From Hysterangium stoloniferum (taxonomy: Eukaryota > Basidiomycota > Agaricomycetes > Hysterangiales > Hysterangiaceae), in contig WHVD01000033.1 in the NCBI GenBank assembly GCA_015178975.1, positions 620,001 to 684,000 on the forward strand: 64,000 nt of DNA, written 5' to 3'. Position numbers and translations under genes: made by a program. Every line of letters starts with the position of its first letter. Position 1 is the first letter of the stretch. The notes beneath the pieces were generated by a model. The model ran no database searches, was not told the DNA's origin, and saw nothing but the letters and a program-made list of their open reading frames with translations. Shown here piece after piece: positions 11,352 to 23,148 of the stretch.

Positions 11352-14300
11352 TCAAATCCGATGCAGCGTTTTGTACGCTCTGAGTAGAGCTGGGGCATTT
11401 CGGAGGTCAGTGCTATTTAGCCAGGAGTCCTCCTCCGGTCCATAGCCCTTCCACCTGATTCGAAAAAGTAGACAATTTCGAAGTTTTGTGTGGCCAGTAA
11501 TAGCTTCGACCTCGTATTCTTCCTCATTTGAACCTAGCTCTCTAGGGTTCTTGAATACTTCCCGAGGGCCAAACACTTCCGGGGACAAGTGGTATTTCTT
11601 AAGGTGGGCTCGATTAATGACAGGGTGCATTTGGTACTCTGGGGGTATTTTGAGTCTAAAGACTTGGGAATTGATTTTCTCCAGAACCTGAAATGGTCCG
11701 ATGCGTCGTTGGATTAATTTACTTCCGCTACCCTTAATTTCTACCAATTCTAAGGAATGGGGGTTGACTAATACTAGATCCCCCTCTGAGATTTCTTCGA
11801 CTGGTCTTCGATGCTTGTTGTAGGATCAAGCTTGAGTTTCTTGTGCTCGGGTGATTGAGTCCCTTGCCACTTGTCTGTGGCTTTCCAATTCCACTATCCA
11901 TGAGTCCGCCATAGGACTTTCAGACAATTCCCTAGGGATTATCGGATCGTCTCCTCCTAGTACTCTGGACATTCCTCTCAGTAGGTATCCCATTAAAAGG
12001 AAGGTGGGAGCATAGTTAGTTGAACTATGAACGGTGGAGTTGTAAGTGTTGGCTACTATTCCAATCCATTTTGACCATTCTTCCTTGGCTGATGAGCAGT
12101 AAGCCCTCAGCATCTGTTCAAGGGTGGCGTTCATATTTTCCGTCTGCCCATCCGTCTGTGGGTGGTGAGAGGAGGAGACAGCTAGGGTGGTTCCGTATAT
12201 CTTGCAAACTTCTCTCCAGAACCTACAGGTCCACCTTTTGTCTCTATTGCAGATAATCCTGGAGGGTAGTCCGAAAGGAGACGCCACTCGGTTTACAAAG
12301 ATCTGTGCGAATCCTTCGGCGGACAAGTTGGAAAAGGTGCATTCACAGATAACGAAGCGTGTCAGCTTGTCGACCACCACGAAAACGGCTGAGTAAGAGT
12401 CGTTGCCAGAAATCGGTAATCCTGTTATGAGATCCATGGAGACTACTTCGAATGGCTTAGAAGGTGCATCAGCTGGTCTGAGGGCTCCCTGCAGTGCGGA
12501 GTGATCGATTTTCGTCTTCTGACAGGTGTCACAACTGCGAGCATACGCCACGCAATCCTGTAACATTCTAGGCCAGAAAAAGCGGTCTTTCATGAGCAGG
12601 AATAGTCTACGCCCTCCTGCATGAGCTCCCTTGAAGGGATTATCGTGTATCAGCTTTAGAATGGTGGTTGTCATATTGTTGGGAATGCAGATCTGACTTT
12701 TCCAGTCCGAATCGCGAAAATACAACAATCCCTTTTCTCCGATGAAGAAATGTGAAGGGGTGGCTACGGCGTTTGGGGATTTCAGTTCCTCGACGTAGTA
12801 GCTTCTGAAGGCGGGGTCCTTCCGATATCCTTCCGAGAACTCTTTCAGGAATCTCTCGTTGATGCTTACGAGCAGCTGAGGGTTTAACGCACAGAATGAC
12901 AATTCATCAACTTCGTCGTCTCTGGGGAGGTTATACAGGTCCCATTCGGTTTGTGGGGTGTCGTCTCCTCTGGGGTTCCAATGGGTTCTACAAGTTCTCG
13001 TTGTGTGACAAAGACGGCTCTCCTCGCAGGGTTATCCTCTTGTGTTTTCTTCTCGGTTCCTTTGCTGAGCAAGCTTGAAACAATTGTCGGGATATCATCT
13101 CCAGCTGGACTCACTGAGTGGGGTACTCGTGGTAGTCTGGATAGGGGATCAATGTTACTGTGTACTCGTCCAGCACAATGTAGTATCTCGAGACCTGGGT
13201 ATGCTGCGTACACTGCCCCCCATGTGGCCAGTCATCGATTGGTGTTCTCATATGACCTGGCCCATTGTAAAGCGGCATGGTCCGTGATGAGGAGTACGTG
13301 CTCCCCTTCCACGAACGGTTGAAAATGAACCAGGCCTTCCTTAGCAGCTAATGCTTCCCTCTCTGTGGCTGAATAGTTGCATTCCGGTTTCTTGAGGGTA
13401 CGACTCCAGTACGTGATAACCCGCTCTACTGTAATGCGAGTATCCTCGAATGTTTTTGCCCAGGAGTCCCTCCAAGTGACCTCGGGAACTTTGGTCTTAA
13501 AATGGGTGACAAATGTTGGTACTGGTTTTGACTGCTCGAATGCTGATTTCGCTTGGGTATAGATCTTCATGTTCTTTAGGTCCCGTAGCGTCATTTTTTG
13601 TACTTGTTGCAAACAGCAACCTAGGGTGAAGTCAGAGGCGTCCGTGTAGAGACAGTAGGGCATTCCGATTGCGGGGTGTGCTAGAACCGGAGAAGAACTC
13701 AGGGCTACCTTGACATCGTTAAAGGCTCGTTCCTGATCTACTCCCCAAGACCATCGTGTGCCCTTTTTGAGTAGCGAGAAAAGCGGGGATACAGTCCATG
13801 CATAAAAGGGTATGTAAGCCGAGAAGTACAAAACCATGCCCAGAAAACGTTGGAGTTCAGACACCTTAGTTGGGGTTGCTAATTCCAATATGGCTCGTAC
13901 TTTCTCTTGATGGGTCGAAAAACCTAACCGCGACACCTTGTGTCCAAGCAGGAGAATAGAGTTGTAGCCTACATAGCATTTTTTGGAGAAAGAGTGATGC
14001 CAGCTGAAATTATTGCTTGTAAGACTCGGTCCAGGTGCTCGATATGATCCTCCCAAGTTTTAGAAAAGATTACTACATATATCGTCTATGTAGACTAGAC
14101 AGAATATCCACAGATAGGGTGCCAATGTGTTTTGCATGACTTGCTGAAAAATGGAGGGTCCATTCCTTAATCCGAAGGGCATCCTTCTGAATTGCCATAG
14201 TCCTCGATGTGATCGAAAGGCCATTTTGTGTCAGTCTTCCTCCAGCATTTCCAGTTGAGTAAACCCGGCTAGGGCATCAAACGAGGATAGAACGTTGGAT

Positions 14301-16299
14301 CCCGAGAGTGCTTGCATAATTTCTGATTGTCGAGGCAATGGAAACTCATCCGGGATAGTAAGGCCATTCAGTTTTCAATAATCAATAACTACACGAGGTT
14401 TATTATTGCAATAGACTACGAAGGCAGGCGCTCCCCAAGGGCTTTTCGAAGGTTCGATGACTCCTTGCTGGAACCAGGTGTCCATTTGCTCATCTATGAC
14501 CTTCCTGTTGGCAGGGGAAGTTTGAAACATCGGTACAGACACTGGTTGCGCATCAGTTTTCAGCAGGATAGTGGCCTTGCTATCTACTTGCCCCAGTCTG
14601 CCGTCAACTCCAAACGCTTGCACGTTCTGAGTCAATATTGAGCTAAGGCGAGGCATAACGTCAGGAGGAACGTCAGGTCCTAAGTTGACCAATTTATGCA
14701 GATCCTGTGAGGAGAGCTTCTCTAAGGAGGGAATTTCCGAAGTCTTCGGGCCTGCGGGATCAAAGTCATCTACTGTCTCGTTCTCTGGAGATACCATAGA
14801 TGGTCGAGGACTGGAGGCGCTGTCTTCTTCTAGCCTGGAAATACTTTCTATGAAGTGGGCAATCTTTGAGCTTGCGACTCGCATTGATTCCTCTTCTGCT
14901 TGGGATCGAGGTTTCTGGGCCCAGACTCGGGCATCGTGAATCAAACCTATGATCTCTCCTCTTCTGATAGTTTGAGGAGTTAAGGTCGGATTAGCCAGTG
15001 GTACTATACCTTTTTCTTTAGAGATAGCGGTCGTGGGGGCAGCAAGGATAGTCCCATCTTCGTTCTGTAAAACTATGCCCTCCACAATCCATTCCCCGTC
15101 CTTTAGATCCCCGGTAAAGATGGGTATTAACCTAACCGACTCGGGCTCTATCGTGCAATCTTCTAGGGTTCTCGCGACTCTCTCAGCGCACATGCCCTTG
15201 TCGTGTTTAGACATTAGATTAGTCAGCGCGATTAGTTCATCTTCCAGCGAGATCTTGTTGACTGAAAAGGCCAACAGGACAGGTTCGTTGGAGGAGCTGG
15301 CAGGAATGAATCTTGTCCTCCCAGGGAGGATTAATCTTGATCCCAGGGGTTGATCTTGCAACGTTCCTATCTCATAGTTGATATGGAAGTCTTCTCCTAG
15401 GAGGATAGGTACGGTCATCCCTCATACTACGTAGGTTTCCGCATTGAATCCCAGCAGGGTCCCTTTATCATCCTTAAGGTAGACGGGGACGTTAATATAA
15501 CCCAGTACTCGGGCACTCCCGGTAAGCTGTATTAATCGCAGTTTAAGTCCTTGCTTCAGCTTAGGTTGATCCTTCAGTTTTCGGTAGAATTCCTCTGATA
15601 TGAGAGACAAATCGGCTCCAGTATCCAGTCTAATTTTGATTGGTTCTTCGCAATCGGGATTCCCTACTCCTCCGAGTATATGTAGTGCTGAAACACCAAC
15701 ACTAGAATATCCTCCCGGTGGCTCCCTTTTTCGGTATATGATTGAGGAGTCCTCTTTCATTAGCTTACTGGATCGGGGATATTGTATTCTAGGTCGTTTT
15801 ACCTCTTTTCTAAGGGCTAGTTCAGCATCCCGACGTAGTCGTCTGTTCGAGGCAGTCATCGAGGCGGTCACATCTGTTTCCCCCTCCGAGTCCGATTCAT
15901 CACTGATCAAGAGGTCAGGAGGAAGTCCAGGGTCGAAAGGAAAGGTTTCCTCCTCCATATCGTTCCTGATGTCTTCTATGAGATGTTGCTTGTTAAGGCA
16001 GGCAACCCGATCAATAGACATTTCCTCGTCCGCAATTTCTTCAATCGATGGCGGTATATTGTTTGAGGAACTCTTAAACCCTGACAGACCTTCGCGGTGC
16101 TGACAGTGCACTTCCAAACAATCTCCTCTTTCAACGAAATCCTCATGAGATATAGAAATGTATACTTCCCCACGTTGGAGTTCTTTGTCTCCGGGTGACC
16201 TCTCAATTATTTCGTGATCTTCAGGGGTAACAGTATAAGCTGGAATGAAAATTGATTCGCTTTCGACATTATATACTTGCGTTCCTGTACTTAGTCCGT
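11352..16299 (-). pseudogene. pol region of element B (PR-RT-RH-IN-chromodomain)
   Basis: From right to left: retropepsin with RLDTGADLSLIS (about 15580); RT and the connection region (about 13900-14900); RNase H with LYTDASDFTLGC and the YSATEREALAAKEG block (about 13230-13700); integrase with CDTCQKTK, the VSMDLITGLP core and HHPQTDGQTENM (about 11830-12900); and a chromodomain with RIRWKGYGPEEDSW (11352-11747). The order is canonical for Ty3/Gypsy chromoviruses. Closest in the window is the plus-strand element at 22600-34932. Broken, with several breaks. Confidence 0.88.
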
Positions 16300-19200
16300 A
16301 AACTGCCTCATATAGCCTTTGCTCCTCCGCCTCCTCCGAAGGATTCTGCCCGGAGCATAGATTCAATGAGACGTAATAAGCCATTTTACCTGAGTGAGGA
16401 CAGTCAATTTTGAAATGTTCTGTGCTCCCACAAATCCAGCACTCTTTGGGGGGTCTAGTGCTACTCCGTTTGTTGCTCCTCTCGAAGAAGAGTTTCCCGT
16501 GTCGTTTCCCTCGCGTTGGATCAGTCCTTCCTGCTCTGGGAGTCCTCGTCATGCCCTTGTCATCTATTTCGCTGGAAAGGACCTGATGGGGGTGGATGGA
16601 ATCGGGAGAAGTTGGAGTATGCTCCAGGGCTTCCACTTCTAATTTGTTTTTTTCCACGACCATAACTTGAGGTCTAATGGGGCGAAATCTATCTCTATGC
16701 GTTTGATTCCAGGCATTAATTAGAGCTTCCTGTAGGTTATTGGCGTGTGCTTGGAGGCTCATGACGTCATCGATGGCTTGCCCTTGTATTAAGTATAACC
16801 ATTCCGTGGGTAGGGTAAGTATTAACCGGCGGGTCTCCTCTTCCTTTTCTTGGTAGAATCCATATAGAAATCTGTAGAGTTTAACTCTTCTTTGAATATA
16901 CTGCACGGGGGTTTCACGGTCATGATGGGGCTGGCGAAACCTCATTTCTTCCCATTATAGGGACAGGGATTCACGCCATCATGTACCCAACAACCCTTCA
17001 ACTATACTCCAAAGGAAAGACCTGTGCGATCGACTGAATTCAGTGCGATGCTCATGATCCAAAGTAGTCCACCAGATTTTCACGTTCCCTTTAAGTTGTC
17101 TGGGAAGAGTGATGCCTAGAATCGTCGTCATGGATTCTGAGATTTCCGACAAGCTCATAACATCCATTATGTAGTCCAGTGCCTTAGATTGTGAGCCGTC
17201 ATATTCAGGGAGATCTGACCATTTGATTTTGAGATCATTGGTGTTCAAGGTCAACTTCCCAATTTCAGTGTCGGGAGCGGCACTCTTAGTGTTCTTATTA
17301 GTGCTTGCTGGGCCTCCTAAATTTTTCGGGTTTCGCCTTCTCTCGTCCCAGTCCCTTCTGTAATCCGAATCGCTGGATCCATCAGAAGAATCCCCAGGCG
17401 GCCCTCCTGGGGGAAAGAAGGGGGCCCATGAAATTGGCAAAGGAGGGAGATTGTTGTTCAGGTAAGAAGTTCCCCTCCCGGGTATTTGTCCAGTGATTCC
17501 TTCAATGAATGTGGTAGTGAAGGAAGAACGGTTTCGATTTGCGACGGATCTAACAGGGACGTTGGAGTGACTAACCGTCATAAAGGGAGAAGCTACCTCG
17601 GACCCAAAAGCAACTCTACAGTGGGGAGTATCTGGCTCTTCGTTCCTTCATGGTCTGTTTGAAGTTCCTAGTCCGAGGTCATCCTGGGGTGAGATGCCGA
17701 GGGTCTTGATTCCGCTGGCCAGAAGAACAGGTGCAATAGATTTCTCGTGGAGTCTTCCCAAGATCTCCTCCCTCGTGTCTTGGGGAAAACTCTCGAGGAT
17801 AGACTTACGATTGAGAAAGCGCAGAAAGCTAGTGCCGGGAGATCCTTGGAGATCTCGAATGAAAGTTTTGGATGTGTGAGCCGGGGAAGCGGGAACCTGG
17901 GTACTATCGTCATAGGAGTGAAGAACTTCCATAAACAACTTGTCTCATTTCTCACGGCAGCGAATGAGCCTGTGTCACAGGCTGTGATAGGCGAATGGGA
18001 GGTTCGGAGAAGCTTCGTATAGGGATCTTTCCAGTGTACGCATATAAAGATACCGGTAATCCACCTTAGGTACCGATCCGCCCTGGTCTAGGATCACGTA
18101 TAAGATCTGTAACGTGTCGTCGTGCATGGCCACTAGGTCAAGAATCCGTTCGAATAACGCTAGCTTTACACGTCCTCTTCCGGCGACATTAATAGTAACG
18201 AGCTCCTCAGACCACTCGGGGAGTTGCTCTGCTAGCTGATCTATAGTACCGGTTTGGGAAAAGAAAGAATCAGTGATCACGATGCTATTCAATCTGCCTA
18301 ACCAGACGGACACCTCCTTCGGCATGTTGGGGTATCTGTCTGAGTAATCCGAGGCTACTGCGTCAACTTCCTTTTCTTCAATTTGTCCCAAGTAGTATTT
18401 ATCCCATTTGTCATTTACCGGTTCAGCGAAATATATCTGACCTCTGAAGGGATTCTGTAGCATCACTTGAGGCAGTGGAAATTTCAGACTGGTGTCGTTT
18501 CTGTTTGATCGAGCGGTAAGGAGTCCGAGAGTTTCCGATGACTTAAAATAGGAGTTATTCTTGCTCGTTTCAGTAGAATCACTCGCGGGAAGTGTTAGGA
18601 TACACACACAGGCCGGGTTTCCGGAGAAACCCACGGGATATCCGGTAGGACTTGGCTTCAGCTTATAGGCTGCGCCCTCGCTAGATCGTGTTGTCCAATT
18701 TCAAACGGACGGACGGGGATCCCAGGGAATCCGGGCGGGGTTCGTGGGTCGTAAGTCGTAAGTCGGGGGTCGTGGGTCGTGAGTCGAGTTGGTTGAGAGA
18801 GATAGATGCGCCGGAGCCCGTGGGCTCCGACTAGTGCGAGCGATGTGAATCAAGTAAGGTTTTAGAGCGGAAAATATTATTAGATTACTGGGGGGAATCT
18901 AAGCTAATTTTCTGACTGGATTGTATGTACAACATCTGCCAGTTTATATAGACCGTGGAATGCATGACATACCAAATCCAGTAATAACGAAACGAAAACT
19001 AACAAAACATGAAATGGGAATAGTAAACACCAAATTGGTGTTAGGAACGGAACGGAACGGAGTGGAGTCCAAATCGTGACAAAGCATAACCCATAACGGG
19101 AAATGGAGCGGGAGCGGAGTCCTAAATCGTGACAGGTCATTTGATTAAAACGGGAAACGGGGCTCGATTAGAGCGGTGACGGGATTCTAAGCGGGGACCA

Positions 19201-19587
19201 GTGACTGATGCGTGGGACGAAGACGGACATAGACAGAGACGGAGTCCGGGGAAAGTCCGGTGACTGATGTGTCGTAATGAGGTCAAACGTAACGAGTCTT
19301 GTCATAACAGAGTCCGGGCGGGAAATCCTATAAACAGACGATTGGTGCTTGTAGCGCGTGGGGGCGTATGGGTTAGTGCCCGGAGTCCGGCGGGATTGTC
19401 CGGTCGTAACAGGAAGCCCGTGTCCACCTTGTGAGGGCTCCAAGACAGTATCGGTCTCTTGAGTCATTAGAGATGATTTCCGCATCGTGACATTACTGGG
19501 TAGTCCTAGGTCGGGGTATTCCTTTCTCGTCCGAGGGGCACCTGAAGGCGTAGGAATTCGGGAGGTTCCGCCACTGGTTAAGGTCAT
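16300..19587 (-). pseudogene. gag region of element B
   Basis: Capsid/nucleocapsid remnant. The N-terminus (19587 leftwards) has the NVTMRKSS motif matching NVTLRKSS of the plus element, then conserved capsid-like blocks, then a CCHC knuckle (CWICGSTEHFKIDC) near 16440. A family E solo LTR (18593-19411) is inserted in the N-terminal third. Broken, with a few breaks besides the insertion. Confidence 0.75.
18593..19411 (+). repeat. Solo LTR of family E in gag of element B
   Basis: 819-bp insert beginning TGTTAGG and ending GTCGTAACA, flanked on both sides by GGAAG, a 5-bp target duplication. It shares the GGCTTCAGCTTAT..GCTGCGCC block and the GGTCGTAACA end with 26121-26703. The right half carries degenerate repeats of a CGGAGTCC motif. 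No internal coding region is present, so it is a solo LTR. Confidence 0.8.
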
Positions 19588-19637
19588 AATACTACTACTA
19601 GCTGAATGTTCGTGTCGATCGCAGTGAATGAGGGTCT

Positions 19638-19651
19638 GGCCCGGATCACCA
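19638..19651 (-). other. Primer-binding site of element B
   Basis: Minus strand reads TGGTGATCCGGGCC, one base after the 5' LTR. Its complement ends in ACCA, as expected for the 3' CCA end of a tRNA primer. The plus-strand element has the same site with one change at 23074-23087. The tRNA species was not identified. Confidence 0.75.
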
Positions 19652-19652
19652 C

Positions 19653-20335
19653 TGTAAAGGGTCGGGTAGTTTACTACTCAATGTGCGATCGTTATTGACT
19701 AACGATAGTACGATATACAACCGACTAGTAGTTTGAAGTGATCAAGTATAGATTACGATTGACCCTTAAGGTGCAATCAGTAAATAATTACAAGAGTGGA
19801 TCGACCTTGCGGTACGGTCCGATTGCGTAGCTAGCTGAACGAACGGCCAAGTAGCGGAGAGAAAGTATATATTGTGAGGGAGAGAGAATATTCTAAGAAC
19901 GTGAACTACAATGGATATTCTTACTGCGCGAACCAAGAGGTAGAAGTCAAGTCGAGTGGTAGTAACTGACTTCGACTGTTTCAGTGTGAAGTGTAGTTAC
20001 TGTAGATATAGTAAGAGAGATAGAGCGAAGACTAGTTTCAGACTAGGCCCCGAACCAGTACTTGCGTGTGCAGGTGATGGTTGTCGGGGTGGAAAGGTGT
20101 CTGAGTTTTTATCTGTGTGACTACTACCTGTGACATGTGCATACTTCTTGTGGGCGAGAGCGCCCACAAGCATACATGGACTCTCGAACTAAATAAAGGG
20201 GGTTTGACCCGTATTTATGAGATATAGAAATAGAATAAAAATATAGAACATAAAGAGAATAATGAGATTATAAAGCGGTTAAGGAGTAAGGCTTAGAGCC
20301 TTTAACCGCACCTCCTATATGACTTATCCTTCACA
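19653..20335 (-). repeat. 5' LTR of element B
   Basis: 683-bp partner of 8317-8999. About 24 differences were counted by eye, roughly 22 of them transitions and most at CpG versus TpG or CpA. It is flanked by the primer-binding site on its internal side and by ATACC on the outer side. Confidence 0.92.
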
Positions 20336-20570
20336 ATACCTCTCGCTATTCGACGTATGGGTCGTTACGAGGTGGTGTCTGCTGGGTAAAAGGTGTCTAT
20401 CGTTTGGCGCCGAGAGCGCCCATAGGTATACACAAGACTTCGAACTAAGAAATACGGGTATGCTCGAAGGATATAGGGAATTAAAGAAAGAAATAGAAAC
20501 TAGTTAATATAGTACTATAATGTGCATATTAATCCACTGTCCAATTATGCATATATGCATACCCTTCACA
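20336..20570 (-). repeat. LTR of family A, right part (split by element B)
   Basis: Remaining 5' part of the family A LTR that begins at 7908; it includes the ATGCATATATGCAT palindrome near the LTR start. The polypurine-like GGGGGGCAC on its internal side (minus strand, from 20579) shows it is a 3' LTR. ATACC at its left edge is the second copy of the target duplication made by element B. Confidence 0.85.
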
Positions 20571-22599
20571 GTGCCCCCCAGTTTGAAGGGATGTGCTATA
20601 CAAGGTGTCGAAGAGCATCTGGGATGCCACCCCAAGCCTCCTGTGAGGATCCCCCAAGGTCCAAAATGATGTTTCCCCATCGTTCCCTTTTTACTCTGAA
20701 GGATTCGGCTATTCTCGCCCGAGCCAAATCACTAGAATTCCTGTACAAGGAGTCGGCCCATCGTCTGTAGGCTTTCTCTCTGGAACAAATGACTGCGCGG
20801 ACACTAACCGGTGGAGTGGAAATCCACGCGAGAAGAGGAGCATTGGGGAGGGGAAATGAAGACGCGGCTAGCAGGGCAGGAACGTGTGGCTGTGTAGTGG
20901 TCTCTGTGGGAGGTGTCAGGACGAGGGCTTCGAGTAAATCTACGAAGCCAGCAATAGAGAGGACACTCGCTGAGTCTGGGGGCAGACGGTGAAACTCCAC
21001 TATGATGTGCTGGAACATAGAGAGTTTAATCTCCTGTGCTGCTCGCGCAAAGTTCTTCCCCTCTGCGAGATCCTCGAAGGAGAGATAGAAATCCTCCATT
21101 ATCTCCGACAACAGAGCCAGACCGCGACAACCCTTAAGGCTCCCGTGAAGGACCGGTTGCTGAAGTACCGGCACTAGCTGTGATAGCACCCTTCTGACAG
21201 AAAACTGTTCAGAAGGGTAGTTGACAGCTACTCGCATCCAGAAAGTTGTGGATACGGGCTCAGTGGGGGGAAGCGGGCTGTCAGGGACGGGAATAGGGGA
21301 TCGCTCTCGGAGAGGAGTGGTGGCTTTCTGCATCTCCTTCGCCTTTCTGCTTGCCATGGGAATGATGACGTCCGGTGTAGGAGGGTCCAAATCGACATCC
21401 ATTCGCTCTTGTGGAAGGTCCTGGATAGGGCTACCTAAGGACACGCAATATGAATACGGAGAGTTGGGAGGGATACCCAGTGACGGCAGAAGTGGGGTCG
21501 GGACCGGTACAGCTTTTGGGGAGGGAGAGAGACGAGGCGCCAGAATCGGGGCTGAGGGAGTGTGTGCCGGAAGGAGGATGGGAAGGGGCCTCAACGTTGG
21601 TGAAAGGCGTGGGACTGGAATCGGGGAAGGTTCACGTTGGGCTGAGGGAGTGTGTGCCGGGTGAAGGATGGGAGGGGGCCTCGACATCCTAAGTGAGGTT
21701 GGGACCGGTACAGCTTTTGGGGAGGGAGGTAGATGAGGCGTTAGAATTGGGGCTGAGGGAGTGTGTGCTGGGTGAAGGATGGGAAGGGGCCTCGACGTTG
21801 GCGAAAGACGTGGGACTGGAATCGTGGAAGGTTCACGTTCCAGTGACTGTTGACTAGGGCGGTGACCCCTCCATACTCTGGATGACGGTTTCCGTGTTTC
21901 TCTTTGGTTGGGGTCGCTGGTTACGAAGCGAACTTTCGACGGGAGGAGGAACCCTTCATGGCAATCCTCTCCGAGATATCGGATGCTGTACCCACCATTC
22001 CTGTTCTCGTCTTCCTCCTCATCCTCATCCGAGGAAAAATCAATTGGTCCCCTACAGTATCCCTTTTCTCGCTGGGGCAACGTTTGACCGTCCCCTCGGG
22101 TAAGAACTATTCGTTGCAACTTAATGCGTCAAAGTAGTTCCCAGTCATAAAAGATGGTACCCTCCTTCTCCTTCCAGCTCTTAGTTCCCGTCGTCCTAAT
22201 GCAAGGCATCCCACCCTCACTATCATTGGTCTCCGCGAAGTCGGCCCATTTCTCTCCCGGGGGGGGAAGGATCGGCGCGGAAGCTCTGTTTCTGAATTGC
22301 GCTCTGTCCTCACGCCGCTGTCACTTCGAGGGGACTCCTTCTCTTGCTCCCCTCGCCTCCTGTTGACTTCTATACTCAGCGCGCCTTTCTCTTTTGCGGG
22401 TGAGCCTCCTTGCGTTGTGTTCTTCCATAAATGTTTCCTGCCTCCGCATAGTAGCAGCGACTTCCTCTGATGACAGTCTGACGGAGGGCCCTAACGGCTT
22501 GCTCCAATCTGTACCGGTATTTCCCCCCGGCTCATCACCAAAGGAGAAAGTCAACAGGGGGGTTGATTCTTGGGTGCCCCGATTGCTCTCGACATTGTC
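20571..22599 (-). pseudogene. Inverted copy of the retroelement accessory ORF
   Basis: Near-identical inverted copy of 32266-34288, carrying the accessory ORF from its GACAA site to the 3' LTR boundary. Visible parts are a basic, charged N-terminal part, an acidic SSDEDEEEDE patch, about four proline-rich units with PAHTPSAP and SPSPKAVPVP, and a helical-looking C-terminal domain ending in LGGSSQEAWGG. It belongs to a minus-strand family A element whose remaining parts are missing. It abuts the plus-oriented LTR at 22600 directly, with TTGTC (reverse of GACAA) at the joint. The frame is largely open, with about one break. Confidence 0.75.
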
Positions 22600-23072
22600 T
22601 GTAAAGGGTATGCATATATGCATACCTGGACTAAGGAATAATAACTGGATTATAGTACTTTATTATTTACCTTTTATTTTCTTTCTTTATATTCTTTCTA
22701 TATTTCGAGCACACCTTGATTTTGTAGTTCGAAGCTTTGTGTATACATATGGGCGCTCTCAGCGCCAAAAGAGACAGACACACTTTAACCCAAGAACCAC
22801 CACTCGTAAGACACAAACTAGGTCTACTACGAGCAGTGATCAGGGTAACGTGTCAGCTACTACATAAGTAGCAATATCTGAACTACTAAACACTTCTGGC
22901 CTCGAACTGTAATAGTGGAGGCCTCCACTCGAACCATCGCACTCGTTGACTCCTTCGTCATCTTGTGCTCTTTCTCTCACTTTCTCTTATATTGCACCGA
23001 ATAGGTCAATATCCTCCTCTTCTACTCATTTCTTCGTATATAGAACGGTCTGAACTTCTACCACTCTTCACA
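22600..23072 (+). repeat. 5' LTR of the plus-strand Gypsy element
   Basis: 473-bp LTR, TGTAAAGGG to CTCTTCACA. The first 200 bp or so, with the ATGCATATATGCAT palindrome, match family A; the rest differs, so it is a separate subfamily. It is followed by a one-base spacer and the primer-binding site. Confidence 0.85.
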
Positions 23073-23073
23073 G

Positions 23074-23087
23074 TGGTGATCCGAGCC
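23074..23087 (+). other. Primer-binding site of the plus-strand Gypsy element
   Basis: TGGTGATCCGAGCC lies one base after the 5' LTR, with TGG complementary to a tRNA CCA end. It differs by one base from the site of element B. Confidence 0.75.
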
Positions 23088-23148
23088 AGACCGTTCTTTT
23101 CCTACGAGGAAAAACTTATTATTTGACTACTAAGACCTGAACACGCGA

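Larger units (their letters stand above)
8317..20335 (-). mobile_element. Ty3/Gypsy chromovirus B, full length, nested in an LTR
   Basis: A complete 12.0-kb minus-strand element with two 683-bp LTRs, primer-binding site, gag, pol with chromodomain, accessory ORF and polypurine tract. It lies inside a family A LTR with a 5-bp target duplication (ACACC left, ATACC right). A family E solo LTR was later inserted into its gag. The LTR pair differs at about two dozen of 683 positions by eye (about 3.5%), nearly all transitions at CpG, so the insertion is fairly recent but not fresh. The coding region is broken, with about ten breaks. Confidence 0.9.

Noticed and set aside
21221-21664. Gly-rich 147-codon frame, repeated at 33201-33644
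   Set aside because: Antisense shadow of the proline-rich accessory ORF; its identity in both arms reflects the DNA repeat.
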